Source: Seongchinamella sediminis (GTDB lineage: Bacteria > Pseudomonadota > Gammaproteobacteria > Pseudomonadales > Halieaceae). Taken from it: a DNA stretch of 64,000 nucleotides. Within the stretch, counting starts at the first letter, position 1, and every line of letters starts with the position of its first letter. Below, one piece after another: positions 33,851 through 43,340 of the stretch. The DNA lies in assembly GCF_003457605.1 (NCBI RefSeq), contig NZ_QRAN01000019.1:1-64000 (forward strand), read 5' to 3'. A program made the position numbers and the translations under genes. The notes beneath the pieces are model-generated. The model was not told where the DNA came from and searched no databases. It was given only the letters and a program-made list of their open reading frames with translations.

Positions 33851-35119
33851 TCAGAACAGCCGCTCTTCTTCCTCTTCCTCGATAATTTCCAGGCTGAGCT
33901 CATCCATGCTGGTGCCAAACGCCGGCGGCGGTGAGGTTGTTGGCGCCTCGCTTGCGGCTTGCTCATCCCCGGCTGTCGATTCCGCGGCCCCGGCACCTTC
34001 GTCCCGCTCCAGCTCCGGCGCCGCATCCGGCGACGTGGATGACGGCGCGAATCCGCCGTCTTCCTGGGCGAACTTGATCTTGAGGCGCACGTTATTGGGC
34101 GAGTCGGCATTGCGCAGGGCCTCCTCCTCGCTGATCAGTCCCTCCATGTACAGTTCGAACAGGGCGGTATCAAAGGTCTTCATGCCGATGTTCTCGGACT
34201 TCTGCATAACTTCCTTGATACCCTCGATCTGTCCGCGCAGGATCAGGTCGGCCACCCGCGGCGTACCCAGCAGCACCTCGATGGCCGCACAGCGCTTGCC
34301 GTCCACCGTGGGCACCAGGCGCTGTGACACGAAGGCCTGCAGGTTCAGCGACAGGTCCATCAGCAGCTGGGCCTTGCGCTCCTCGGGAAAGAAGTTGATG
34401 ATTCTGTCCAGCGCCTGGTTGGCATTGTTGGCGTGCAGCGTGGAAATGCACAGGTGGCCGGTTTCGGCAAAGGCGATGGCGTGCTCCATGGTTTCGCGAT
34501 CGCGGATCTCACCAATCAGAATCACGTCCGGGGCCTGGCGCAGGGTGTTCTTCAGGGCGTTGTGCCAGTTGCGGGTATCCACCCCCACCTCGCGCTGGTT
34601 GACGATGGATTTCTTGTGGCTGTGCACATACTCCACCGGGTCCTCGATGGTGACGATATGGCCGCTGCTGTTGGCGTTGCGGTAGTCGATCAGCGCCGCC
34701 AGCGAGGTGGATTTGCCGGAGCCGGTGGCGCCGACAAAAAGCACCAGCCCGCGCTTGCGCATCATGACCTCGGGGAGTATTTCCGGCAGGCGCAGGTCCT
34801 GCCAGCGGGGAATGTCGGCCACGATATTGCGGCAGACCATGGCCACCTCGTTGCGCTGCAGGAAGATATTGACCCGGAACCTGCCGTAGCCCGGGATCGA
34901 GGTGGCCAGGTTCATTTCCAGTTCCTGCTCGAACTCCGCCTGCTGGGTAGCGTCCATGACTTCGTAGGCGATATCCCGGATCTCGCCGGGCTTGAGAATT
35001 TCGCTGTCGATGGGGCGCAGGTGCCCGTCGAACTTGGCGCAGGGCGGCGCCCCGGTGCTCAGGTAAAGGTCCGAGCCGTTTTCCGCCGCCAGGTGCTTAA
35101 GCCACTCTGTAATTCTCAC
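33851..35119 (-). CDS. pilU: Type IV pilus retraction ATPase PilU
   Basis: The 422-residue product is a PilT/PilU-type ATPase with Walker A GATGSGKST near residue 129, Asp box TIEDPVEYVH, Walker B LIGEIRDRETMEHAI, and His box GHLCISTLHANNA. The N-terminal PAS-like region (GSDLYLSTGAPPCAKFDG) and the wording of its boxes match PilU rather than PilT. The last 60 residues are an acidic Ala/Pro/Glu-rich tail ending EEEEEERLF, longer than in typical PilU. PilU boosts PilT-driven pilus retraction; no pilT is present in the window. Confidence 0.88.
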   Translation of the reverse strand: MRITEWLKHLAAENGSDLYLSTGAPPCAKFDGHLRPIDSEILKPGEIRDIAYEVMDATQQAEFEQELEMNLATSIPGYGRFRVNIFLQRNEVAMVCRNIVADIPRWQDLRLPEILPEVMMRKRGLVLFVGATGSGKSTSLAALIDYRNANSSGHIVTIEDPVEYVHSHKKSIVNQREVGVDTRNWHNALKNTLRQAPDVILIGEIRDRETMEHAIAFAETGHLCISTLHANNANQALDRIINFFPEERKAQLLMDLSLNLQAFVSQRLVPTVDGKRCAAIEVLLGTPRVADLILRGQIEGIKEVMQKSENIGMKTFDTALFELYMEGLISEEEALRNADSPNNVRLKIKFAQEDGGFAPSSTSPDAAPELERDEGAGAAESTAGDEQAASEAPTTSPPPAFGTSMDELSLEIIEEEEEERLF

Positions 35120-35295
35120 CCCATATCCCCCAATACCTTGTTATTTCCGGGTTTTGCGCCGACTGCCAGCGGGCCACGCGCAAACCCGGCTACTCTAGCA
35201 GCTTGTGTAGGGCTCTCCTATAGCCGGGGTTAGACAATCTCGACTTTGGCAAATACAATACGGGCGTATAGCGAAAATAATGCTGGAGTACACGG

Positions 35296-36372
35296 GTGAA
35301 AGAAGAAAGACCCACGCCACTGGTAGAAGACCTGGACGGCACCCGCCGGAAACTGGAGAGCTGGTTCTCCGAGCGCCGCGGTACCGACATCAGCATCAGC
35401 GGTCTGGACATACCGGAAGCCACAGGCATGTCCAATGTCACCCTGTTGTTCGACATTAACTGGCAGGAGCAGGGCGAGACGAAGTCGCTGTCCTGCGTTG
35501 GCCGCCTGCAGCCGGAAATCGAGCGCCCGGTGTTTCCCAGCTACGACCTGCGGCAACAGTACCAGGTCATGGAAGCGGTAGCTGAAACCAGCGACATCCC
35601 GGTTCCCGTGCTGCTCGGGCTGGAAGCGGACCCCGCGCTGCTGGGTGTGCAATTCTACATCATGGAGTTTACCCCCGGCCGCATTCCCACCGACATGCCC
35701 CCCTACAGCATGGACGGCTGGATGGTGCATGAAACCACCGAGCCCCAGCGGGAGGCAATGTGGCGTGCGGCGGTAGACACCATGGCCCGCTACCACCGGC
35801 TGGATTACCGCGAGCTGGGCTTTGGACACCTGGCCAGCGGCAGCGCCACGCCCCTGCAGCAACAGCTCGCCTACTGGCGGCGCTATCACGACTGGGCGAT
35901 GGAAGGCACCCGCCACGAGATTGGTAGCGCCGCGCTCGACTGGCTGGAGGCCAACCAGCCCGGGAATGAACCCACGGTACTGTGCTGGGGCGATTCACGC
36001 CTCGGCAATATCATCTTCCGGGAATCCCTGGACGGCGTGGCCGCGCTGCTGGACTGGGAAATGGCGGTACTGGGCAACCCGGTACAGGACGTTGCCTGGT
36101 TCAACTTCATCGATGCCACCTTCGCCGAGGGCCTGGGCCTGCCCCGGCTGCCCGGGCTACCCTCCTACGAGGACACCGTGGCCCAGTGGGAACAGGCCTC
36201 CGGCTACTCCGCCAGTGACTACGACTACTATCTCATTTTTGCCGGCATGCGTTACGGCCTGATCCTGTCCCGAATCATGGTGGCCACCGGGCAGGACGAC
36301 CTGGTACAGGAAAATTTTGCCTGCCAGTTGCTGCACAAGCACCTGGAGAGGGTCGGGGGGATGTCGGGATAG
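35296..36372 (+). CDS. Phosphotransferase family protein (APH-like kinase)
   Basis: The 358-residue product has an aminoglycoside-phosphotransferase-like kinase fold: YIMEFTPGRIP in the N-lobe hinge, CWGDSRLGNIIFRE (catalytic loop, where APH kinases have H-G-D; here W-G-D) and ALLDWEMAVLGNPVQDVAW (metal-binding D). It is closest in pattern to the acyl-CoA-dehydrogenase-associated ACAD10-like group rather than antibiotic-resistance enzymes. The start is GTG 35296 with GGAG 9 nt upstream. Substrate unknown. Confidence 0.8.
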   Translation: MKEERPTPLVEDLDGTRRKLESWFSERRGTDISISGLDIPEATGMSNVTLLFDINWQEQGETKSLSCVGRLQPEIERPVFPSYDLRQQYQVMEAVAETSDIPVPVLLGLEADPALLGVQFYIMEFTPGRIPTDMPPYSMDGWMVHETTEPQREAMWRAAVDTMARYHRLDYRELGFGHLASGSATPLQQQLAYWRRYHDWAMEGTRHEIGSAALDWLEANQPGNEPTVLCWGDSRLGNIIFRESLDGVAALLDWEMAVLGNPVQDVAWFNFIDATFAEGLGLPRLPGLPSYEDTVAQWEQASGYSASDYDYYLIFAGMRYGLILSRIMVATGQDDLVQENFACQLLHKHLERVGGMSG

Positions 36373-36453
36373 TCGTCACAACACTGTGAATCATTTATCA
36401 AAGAACCCGGCTGCGGAGGTAAGGGCTGGGAGGCGGATTCACTGTCGCCCTGT

Positions 36454-36891
36454 TCAGGCCACCGCCCAATCCTCCCGCCTGCGTCCTCTGGGGTTCCGGC
36501 GCTCACCCTTGTCTCTCAGCAGATAGCTTTCGATCGCCGCACCGGGTGACTGTCGGCGGTCACTTCCCGGATCGCGCCGGTCCTGATAGTGCACATACTT
36601 GCAGTCACAGCGCTGCCGGGTGCAATTGGGCAGGGGTAACAGCGGTGCCTCATCAACCAGGTAGCGACGATTTGGCAGGTTTCTGACGGCCTCGCAACCG
36701 CCCTCCATCGGGGACACCGTAACCGCGTGATACCGGTTTCTGGTACTGGCTGCCAAATCCTTGCGGCGCCCTTTGTGCCGTTTATCAGCAAATCCACCCG
36801 CTGTTCCCGGCGATCCGATACCACGCCAGAGAAAAAATACCAGCAGGACAAAAATTGCGAATACCGCTAATGAGGTGACTATGATCCCCAT
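36454..36891 (-). CDS. Hypothetical membrane-anchored protein with Cys cluster
   Basis: The 145-residue product has one N-terminal membrane helix (residues 3-24), a basic linker, and a C-terminal conserved-looking module CTRQRCDCKYVHYQDRR. The C-x4-C-x-C spacing and the basic, Arg-rich tail suggest a metal or nucleotide-binding element, but I do not recognise a named family. ATG 36891 is chosen; AAGGAGATGA upstream is a good SD. It converges with the APH-like gene. Confidence 0.65.
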   Translation of the reverse strand: MGIIVTSLAVFAIFVLLVFFLWRGIGSPGTAGGFADKRHKGRRKDLAASTRNRYHAVTVSPMEGGCEAVRNLPNRRYLVDEAPLLPLPNCTRQRCDCKYVHYQDRRDPGSDRRQSPGAAIESYLLRDKGERRNPRGRRREDWAVA

Positions 36892-37132
36892 CACTCATCT
36901 CCTTCACCGCCTCATCTGTTCCCTTATGCCACTTGTGTCGGTGATTAGCGCACGAACGGTGACACTCCGCGTTCCAAAGTGAGGGTACGCAGTACAGACG
37001 TTAGTCCACGAAGACTAGCAGACAAGCGGAAATTTGCCAGTTGGCCACCGCGCTCCGTCGCACCTGTTACTGGTCTGCCACCATCGTTGGTAACAGGCGA
37101 CCACTAATAGTCACCAGATGCTGGAGCCCAGT

Positions 37133-39556
37133 TCAGTGCAAGGACTTCTCCAGCCGGTGCTCGTGGAACACGTACTCGAACACCTCGCGGTAGTTGCGGG
37201 CAAAGTGCACGTTAATTCCGTCCCTGAGATAGTCCGGTAATTCGTCGAAATCTCGCCGGTTGCCGTGGGGGAGAATGAGCTCCATGATTTTGCTGCGGCG
37301 GGCGGCAATCACCTTTTCCCGAATCCCCCCCACGGGCAGCACCTGGCCGGTCAGGGTCAGCTCGCCGGTCATGGCCAGCGGGCGTTTGATGCGCTCCTTG
37401 CGCGCCAGGGAGACCAGCGCTGTGGCCATGGTAATGCCGGCGCTGGGGCCATCCTTGGGTGTGGCCCCCTCCGGCACATGCAGGTGGACCATGCTCATGT
37501 CGAAGAAATCGGGATCGCAGCCATAGTCCTTGAGATGACTGATCACGTAGCTGTAGGCGATCTCCGCCGACTCGCGCATGGTGTCACCCAGGCGACCGGT
37601 AAGCTTGAAGCCCCGGTTGAGGGTGTGAATCTGGGAGGACTCGACCGCGAGGGTGGCGCCGCCCATGGCAGTCCAGGCCAGTCCGGTGGCGACCCCGAGA
37701 CCGCGCATGGGTTTGTCGGCGATGAAGGGCGGCTTGCCCAGTAACTCGTCGATATCCTTTTTCCCCACCCGCAATTTTTCTTCATCCTCATCGAGCATGC
37801 GCACGATGGATTTGCGCATGATGCGGGCAATTTGCTTTTCCAGCGAACGCACCCCCGCCTCGCGGCAGTAGGAGTCGATGACATACTTGAGGCCGGCATC
37901 GTTAATCTTGAGTTGTTCCTCAGCCAGGCCGTGGCGTTTGAGCTGCTTCGGCCACAGGTGCTTGCGGGCGATGGACAGCTTTTCCTCGGCAACATAGCCG
38001 GACAGCCGGGTGATTTCCATGCGGTCCAGCAGCGGGCCGGGAATGGTGTCCAGCTGGTTGGCGGTACAGACAAACAGGACCTTGGACAGGTCCACCCGCA
38101 GGTCGAGGTAATGGTCGAGAAATTCACTGTTCTGCTCGGGATCCAGCACTTCCAGCAAGGCCGATGCCGGGTCACCCTGGAAGGAGGCGCCGATCTTGTC
38201 GATCTCGTCGAGCATGATCACCGGGTTGGCTACCTGCACTTCTTTCAGGGCCTGGACGAACTTGCCCGGCATGGCGCCGATGTAGGTACGCCGGTGTCCC
38301 TTGATTTCCGCCTCGTCGCGCATGCCGCCCAGGCTGAAGCGATAGAACTCGCGCCCCAGGGCGTCGGCCACGGAACGGCCGATACTGGTTTTACCCACCC
38401 CCGGCGGCCCTACCAGCAGCAGGATGGAACCGGATATCTCGCCCTTGAAGGAACCCACCGCCAGAAACTCCAGAATGCGCGCTTTTACATCCGCCAGCCC
38501 CTCGTGGTGCGCGTTGAGTACCCCGCGCGCATGCTGCAGGTCCAGGTTGTCGTCCGAGTGCACACCCCAGGGAACCGAGGTGGCCCAGTCGAGGTAGTTG
38601 CGGGTGACACCGTATTCGGGTGATCCGGTTTCCAGTACCGACAGCTTTTGCAGTTCATCGCCAATACGCGTGGCCACCGCATCCGGCAGCTCCTTGTCGG
38701 CAATACGCTGCTCGAACATTTCCACATCGGAGCTGCGGTCATCCTTGGAGATTCCCAGCTCTTTCTGGATGATTTTCATCTGCTCGCGAAGGAAAAACTC
38801 GCGCTGCTGCTCGGAAACTTTCTCATTAACCTGGCTGGTGATCTGGCCCTGGAGCTCCGCCACTTCCCGCTCTTTGCGCAGCAGTGACAGCACTTTTTCG
38901 ATGCGCGATATCAGCGGCAGGGTTTCAAGAATCTCCTGCAACTGCTCGCCAGAGGCGGTGGTCAAGGCCGCGGAAAAATCCGCCAGCAGGCTGGGCTGGG
39001 TGGGGCTGAAATTGGCCAGGTATTGCTTGAGCTCTTCGCTGTACAGCGGGTTCAGCGGCAGCAGTTCCTTGATCTCCTTGATCAGGGCCATGGCGTAGGC
39101 CTTGACCTCATCGGAGTCCCGGTCGCCCTGGCTGGGGGGATACTCCACCTGGGCCAGGTAGGGTGGTTTATCATTCAACCAGCGCACAATCCTGAACCGG
39201 CGGATACCCTGGGCCAGGAACTGCCCCTGATTGTCACCGGGCATTGGCGGCCGGTGCAGCCGGACCACGCAACCCATGTCCGGGAACTGGCGCGTATCGA
39301 TATCGCCACTGTCGCTGCGGGGAACGTAGGACAGGCCAATCAGGCCCTGGTTGCTCTCGCTGACACCCTTGAGCGTTGTCGACCATTCCCGGGCATTAAT
39401 CGCCACCGGCTGCACTTGGCCGGGGAAGAATGGCCGGTTGGGCAATGGCATCAGGTAAAGCGTATCCGGCAGGACGTCGTCAGCCACCGCCGGGGCATTG
39501 TTGCCCTCGCCAGGTTCCACGATATCCGCGTCTACAGTATCCTCATGCTGATCCAT
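37133..39556 (-). CDS. lon: ATP-dependent protease Lon
   Basis: The 807-residue product has a LAN substrate-binding domain (LYLMPLPNRPFFPGQVQPV), AAA module with Walker A GPPGVGKTS and Walker B IMLDEIDKIG, and a C-terminal protease domain with Ser705 in PKDGPSAG and Lys748 in EKVIAARR. The 43-residue Ser-Lys spacing matches E. coli Lon. It degrades misfolded and regulatory proteins. ATG 39556 follows AAGGACAGG; the frame further upstream covers the promoter. A heat-shock-type promoter precedes it. Its usual neighbours clpX and hupB are not present. Confidence 0.96.
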   Translation of the reverse strand: MDQHEDTVDADIVEPGEGNNAPAVADDVLPDTLYLMPLPNRPFFPGQVQPVAINAREWSTTLKGVSESNQGLIGLSYVPRSDSGDIDTRQFPDMGCVVRLHRPPMPGDNQGQFLAQGIRRFRIVRWLNDKPPYLAQVEYPPSQGDRDSDEVKAYAMALIKEIKELLPLNPLYSEELKQYLANFSPTQPSLLADFSAALTTASGEQLQEILETLPLISRIEKVLSLLRKEREVAELQGQITSQVNEKVSEQQREFFLREQMKIIQKELGISKDDRSSDVEMFEQRIADKELPDAVATRIGDELQKLSVLETGSPEYGVTRNYLDWATSVPWGVHSDDNLDLQHARGVLNAHHEGLADVKARILEFLAVGSFKGEISGSILLLVGPPGVGKTSIGRSVADALGREFYRFSLGGMRDEAEIKGHRRTYIGAMPGKFVQALKEVQVANPVIMLDEIDKIGASFQGDPASALLEVLDPEQNSEFLDHYLDLRVDLSKVLFVCTANQLDTIPGPLLDRMEITRLSGYVAEEKLSIARKHLWPKQLKRHGLAEEQLKINDAGLKYVIDSYCREAGVRSLEKQIARIMRKSIVRMLDEDEEKLRVGKKDIDELLGKPPFIADKPMRGLGVATGLAWTAMGGATLAVESSQIHTLNRGFKLTGRLGDTMRESAEIAYSYVISHLKDYGCDPDFFDMSMVHLHVPEGATPKDGPSAGITMATALVSLARKERIKRPLAMTGELTLTGQVLPVGGIREKVIAARRSKIMELILPHGNRRDFDELPDYLRDGINVHFARNYREVFEYVFHEHRLEKSLH

Positions 39557-39590
39557 GCCCTGTCCTTCTTTACGCTGGTTAATGCAGGCT

Positions 39591-39619
39591 ATATGTGGCC
39601 AACGGACGCGGTTTTCAAG
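39591..39619 (-). promoter_or_regulatory. Sigma32-type promoter of lon
   Basis: Read on the minus strand, CTTGAAA, a 14-nt spacer, then CCACATAT. This is a perfect -35 and near-perfect -10 match to the sigma32 consensus (CCCCATNT). It starts about 35 nt before the lon ATG. lon is a heat-shock gene in E. coli. Confidence 0.75.
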
Positions 39620-39658
39620 CACGACCGGCGGGCACCGTGCCGGCGCTGGCAGGCGCCG

Positions 39659-39664
39659 GTATAA
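39659..39664 (+). promoter_or_regulatory. Candidate -10 box for the aminotransferase gene
   Basis: TATAAT at 39659-39664 overlaps the alternative ATG 39664 of the downstream gene. This supports the GTG 39712 start, about 50 nt downstream. No strong -35 is seen. Confidence 0.5.
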
Positions 39665-39711
39665 TGGCACACCACAGATACATCCAGTTTAGACCACCAG
39701 AGGACTCAGCC

Positions 39712-40992
39712 GTGCATATAGAGCAGCTGTCGCAGGCAGACATTTCAAGCCAACTGGAAGCCGTTGAGGCCGAGTACCGGGCGCTCGCCGGGCGCAAGCT
39801 GGCGCTGGACCTGACCCGGGGCAAACCCGGTAGCGAGCAGCTGGGCCTCAGCAACCCGCTCGATGGCATCCTGGCTGGCGACTACCGCAGCGAGGACGGC
39901 ATCGACGTGCGTAACTACGGCGGCCTGGAGGGACTGCCCGAGGCCCGGCGCCTGTTCGCCACTGTGCTGGGGGTTCCCATGGAGAATGTGCTGGTCGGCG
40001 GCAATGCCAGCCTTACCCTGATGTACACGGTGATAGACCTGGCGCTCAGCGCCGGCCTGCGCGGCCCCGGCTCCGCCTGGGGCAATTCCGACGAGGTCAA
40101 GTTCCTCTGCCCGGTACCCGGCTACGACCGCCACTTCGCTATCTGCGAGTACCTGGGCATTGAAATGATCCCCGTGCCCCTGCTGGCGAGCGGACCCGAT
40201 ATGGACCTGGTGGAAGCACTGATCAGCAACGATGCCAGCATCAGCGGCATCTGGTGCGTACCCCGCTTCTCCAACCCCACCGGCTGCGTTTACAGCGACG
40301 AGACCGTGGCCCGCCTGGCCAAGCTGGGCACCCTCGCTAGCGAGCACTTCCTGGTGATGTACGACAATGCCTACGCCGTGCATGCGCTATACGAGGACGC
40401 GCCCCGACTCGCCAGCATCAGCGACTACTGCCAGCAGTACGGCACCGCAAACAATGTGTTCCAGTTCGGCTCCACCTCGAAAATCACCTTCGCCGGCGCC
40501 GGCGTGGCCTTCCTCGCCAGCAGTGAGGATAACCTGGCCGCCTTCAAGAACCACCTGTCCATCCAGAGCATAGGCCCCGACAAGGTCAACCAGCTGCGCC
40601 ATGTAAGGCTGCTCAAGGACGCCGACGGCATCGCCGGACACATGCGCAAGCACGCCGCCATCCTGCGGCCGCGCTTCGAAGCGGTCCTGGACATACTCGA
40701 CCGGGAACTGGCCGGCACCGGCATGGGTGAATGGCTGGCGCCGCGCGGCGGCTACTTTATCTCCTTCAACACCCGCCCCGGGCTGGCAAAAGACGTGGTA
40801 CGCCTCGCCGCCGGGATCGGCGTCGCCCTCACCCCCGCCGGCGCCACTTTTCCCTACGGCGAGGACCCGGATGATTCCAATATCAGGCTGGCGCCCAGCT
40901 TTCCCTCACTGGAAGACGTGAAAGCGACTGCGGAGGCCTTCGTGGTTTGTGTGAAGCTGGCGACATTGAGGCAACAGCTATCCAACTCTTGA
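39712..40992 (+). CDS. PLP-dependent aminotransferase, MocR-like (Aminotran_MocR)
   Basis: The 426-residue product is a fold-type I aminotransferase with DLTRGKPGSEQLGLSNPLDG at the N-terminus, the cofactor Lys in GSTSKITFAGAG near residue 262, FSNPTG and NIRLAPSFPSL. The overall pattern fits the aspartate-aminotransferase-like group PF12897. GTG 39712 is chosen: AGAGGA lies 9 nt upstream, while ATG 39664 lies in a -10 box and lacks an SD. Substrate is likely an aromatic or acidic amino acid; not determined. It is divergent from lon. Confidence 0.88.
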   Translation: MHIEQLSQADISSQLEAVEAEYRALAGRKLALDLTRGKPGSEQLGLSNPLDGILAGDYRSEDGIDVRNYGGLEGLPEARRLFATVLGVPMENVLVGGNASLTLMYTVIDLALSAGLRGPGSAWGNSDEVKFLCPVPGYDRHFAICEYLGIEMIPVPLLASGPDMDLVEALISNDASISGIWCVPRFSNPTGCVYSDETVARLAKLGTLASEHFLVMYDNAYAVHALYEDAPRLASISDYCQQYGTANNVFQFGSTSKITFAGAGVAFLASSEDNLAAFKNHLSIQSIGPDKVNQLRHVRLLKDADGIAGHMRKHAAILRPRFEAVLDILDRELAGTGMGEWLAPRGGYFISFNTRPGLAKDVVRLAAGIGVALTPAGATFPYGEDPDDSNIRLAPSFPSLEDVKATAEAFVVCVKLATLRQQLSNS

Positions 40993-41011
40993 GATTGCGC
41001 CTTCGCGAGCC

Positions 41012-41208
41012 GGTTCGGCACCGGGGTATAGCTGCTGAAACGACCACAAACTCCACTGCGTTTGCGGGCCGCTGCGGAACTCGGTCAGCGGTTGCTGCGC
41101 GCAACCGCTAAGCGACCTCAGACAGTCCTCGCGGAAATCCCCCGTAAACTCCGTTCCGCAAAAAGCGGTGGCCTGATTGTTTCAGCAGCTATACCCCGCC
41201 ACCGAACC
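41012..41208. mobile_element. MITE-like 197-bp element with long inverted termini
   Basis: The arms include a perfect 20-bp inverted repeat, CGGGGTATAGCTGCTGAAAC at 41022-41041 and its complement at 41179-41198. A further outer 7-bp pair (GGTTCGG/CCGAACC) extends them to 30 nt with three unpaired positions. The 137-bp interior contains nested stems (TGCGGAAC/GTTCCGCA; AGCGGTTGC/GCAACCGCT). It has no coding capacity. It fills most of the gap between the aminotransferase and DUF1820 genes. It could be a non-autonomous transposable element or a structured RNA. Confidence 0.65.
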
Positions 41209-41332
41209 TCTTTCAGCTTTCAATTCGAACAAAGTAACGGCGCTTGAAACTGTGAAGACAGCTGGGATAAATTCAATCCATGCTCGTTTGAGCCAGCCCC
41301 GGAACCGGATCAACACAAAAAGCTCGGAGTCC

Positions 41333-41677
41333 TCACTCTTCTGTAGTCTGCTGCGGCGGCATCCCCGCCAGCGGGAAACTCGCCACATTTCCGCCCTCGG
41401 CCGGCTTGACGTCGGAAATCTTCACCGAGCCTTCCTTCGCTACCTCATCAATACGAATAATCGCCTGCAGGGGAATATAGCTGCGGGTCACCCCGCTGAA
41501 CTCGTTCTTGAGCTTTTCCTCACTGGGATCAACCACGATCTTCGAACGCTCGCCAAACACGAACTCCTCAATCTCGATGAAACCCCACATATCGCTCTGG
41601 TAGATCTGCCGGGCAAAGACCTCAAAGACCTGGTTGCCATTCTGGAAAATCACTTTGTAAACGGGTTGCGCTGGCAT
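41333..41677 (-). CDS. DUF1820 family protein
   Basis: The 114-residue product has the DUF1820 pattern: VYKVIFQNGNQVFEVFARQI, SDMWGFIEIEEFVFGE, KLKNEFSGVTRSYIPLQAIIRIDEV. It is found in gammaproteobacteria, often beside miaB as here. Function unknown. ATG 41677 is chosen with GAGGAA upstream; the longer frame covers a repetitive GC-rich promoter region. Confidence 0.88.
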   Translation of the reverse strand: MPAQPVYKVIFQNGNQVFEVFARQIYQSDMWGFIEIEEFVFGERSKIVVDPSEEKLKNEFSGVTRSYIPLQAIIRIDEVAKEGSVKISDVKPAEGGNVASFPLAGMPPQQTTEE

Positions 41678-41747
41678 GGTTTCCTCGTGCGGTGGCGGAT
41701 AACAGAGCCCCTGGCCGGCCACCGTGATATCGAACCGCGGTAGCAAG

Positions 41748-41782
41748 CCGGAGCGCCGGCCGCCGGAGCGCCGGCCGCCGGA
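41748..41782. repeat. Short tandem repeat, 15-bp unit
   Basis: The unit CCGGAGCGCCGGCCG occurs twice in tandem, followed by a partial third copy. It is fully GC and palindrome-rich, in the intergenic region between DUF1820 and miaB. Confidence 0.8.
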
Positions 41783-41875
41783 CCGCGATTTCAGGGGGCG
41801 GCAATATTACCACCATCGGCAGGAATTACCAGCGCTGAAGCCTTGCCGGGCCTAGGTTTCAGCGGGGTAAATCTG

Positions 41876-41881
41876 TATAAT
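41876..41881 (+). promoter_or_regulatory. Candidate -10 box of miaB
   Basis: TATAAT about 60 nt before the miaB start. A matching -35 is not clear. Confidence 0.45.
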
Positions 41882-41941
41882 CCGCTGCCCTTTTGCAGAC
41901 ACATTCGCCGGCAGAACTGCTGCCAGCGTACCTGAGGATTA

Positions 41942-43276
41942 GTGAGCAAGAAACTCTACATCAAGACCCACGGCTGCCAGATGAACGAATACGACTCCGC
42001 CCGTATGCGTGACCTGCTGCAAGAAAGCCATGACCTGGTGACCACCGAGAACCCGGAAGAAGCCGATGTAATCCTGCTAAACACCTGTTCTATAAGGGAA
42101 AAGGCTCAGGAGAAGGTATTTCACCAGCTGGGACGCTGGAAGCACCTGAAGCAGAAAAAACCCGATCTGATTATCGGTGTGGGCGGCTGCGTGGCCAGCC
42201 AGGAAGGGGAAGAAATCGGCAAACGGGCGCCCTACGTTGACCTGGTATTCGGCCCCCAGACCCTGCACCGGCTGCCGGAGATGATGGAGCAGCGCGCAGG
42301 CCCCGGCGGCACCCTGGTGGTGGACATCAGCTTTCCGGAAATCGAGAAGTTCGACCGCCTCCCGGAACCCAGGGTGGACGGCCCCACAGCCTTTGTCTCC
42401 ATCATGGAGGGCTGCTCCAAGTACTGCACCTTCTGCGTGGTGCCCTACACCCGTGGCGAGGAGGTGTCCCGGCCGCTGGACGATGTGATTGCCGAAATTG
42501 CCCACCTCGCTGCCGAGGGGGTCAGGGAAGTGAACCTGCTGGGCCAGAATGTCAACGCCTACCGCGGCGAGAGCCACGAGGGCGACATCGTCGACTTTGC
42601 CGAGCTGCTGCACTACGTGGCCAGGATTCCCGGCATCGCCAGAATCCGCTACACCACCTCCCATCCGGTGGAATTCTCCGACGCCCTGATCGCCGCCTAC
42701 GCGGACATTCCCCAGCTGGTCGATCACCTGCACCTGCCGGTGCAAAGCGGTTCCGACAAGATTCTGGCGGCAATGAAACGCGGCCACACCGCCCTCGAAT
42801 ACAAGTCCAAGATTCGCCGGCTGCGCAACATCCGGCCCGACATCAGCATCTCCTCCGATTTTATTATCGGTTTTCCCGGTGAGAGCGAAAAAGACTTCGC
42901 CGACACCATGAAACTGATTGAGGACATCGGCTTCGATGTGTCCTTCAGCTTTGTCTACAGCCCCAGGCCGGGCACCCCCGCCTCGGACCTGCCCGACGAA
43001 ACACCCGAGGAAACCAAGAAGCAGCGCCTGCAGATATTACAGGCCCGTATCAACCAGCAGGCCCAGGCGATCAGCCGGCGCATGGTGGGCAGCACCCAGA
43101 CCATTCTGGTCACCGGCGTATCGAAAAAAGACCCGGGCCAGCTGCAGGGCCGTACCGAGAACAACCGGGCGGTGAATTTCTCCTGCATCGATCACCAGCT
43201 GATTGGTGAATTCGCCCAGGTTGAGATTGTCGAGGCCCTGCCCAACTCGCTGCGCGGCGTGCTGCAGGCCGGTTGA
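41942..43276 (+). CDS. miaB: tRNA-2-methylthio-N6-dimethylallyladenosine synthase MiaB
   Basis: The 444-residue product has the three MiaB modules: UPF0004 N-terminal domain with Cys in [20 protein letters not shown] and GVGGCVASQ binding the auxiliary 4Fe-4S cluster; radical [18 protein letters not shown]; and a C-terminal TRAM domain. It adds the methylthio group to i6A37 of tRNAs reading U-starting codons. The start is GTG 41942 behind GAGGATTA. It heads a long co-directional block (ybeZ, ybeY, ybeX, lnt), as in E. coli. Confidence 0.97.
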   Translation: MSKKLYIKTHGCQMNEYDSARMRDLLQESHDLVTTENPEEADVILLNTCSIREKAQEKVFHQLGRWKHLKQKKPDLIIGVGGCVASQEGEEIGKRAPYVDLVFGPQTLHRLPEMMEQRAGPGGTLVVDISFPEIEKFDRLPEPRVDGPTAFVSIMEGCSKYCTFCVVPYTRGEEVSRPLDDVIAEIAHLAAEGVREVNLLGQNVNAYRGESHEGDIVDFAELLHYVARIPGIARIRYTTSHPVEFSDALIAAYADIPQLVDHLHLPVQSGSDKILAAMKRGHTALEYKSKIRRLRNIRPDISISSDFIIGFPGESEKDFADTMKLIEDIGFDVSFSFVYSPRPGTPASDLPDETPEETKKQRLQILQARINQQAQAISRRMVGSTQTILVTGVSKKDPGQLQGRTENNRAVNFSCIDHQLIGEFAQVEIVEALPNSLRGVLQAG

Positions 43277-43340
43277 CGGCTGGTATTTCCCGTATATCCT
43301 TTGAACTAACTACTCTGCCCATAATGGGCCATCAGGCATT

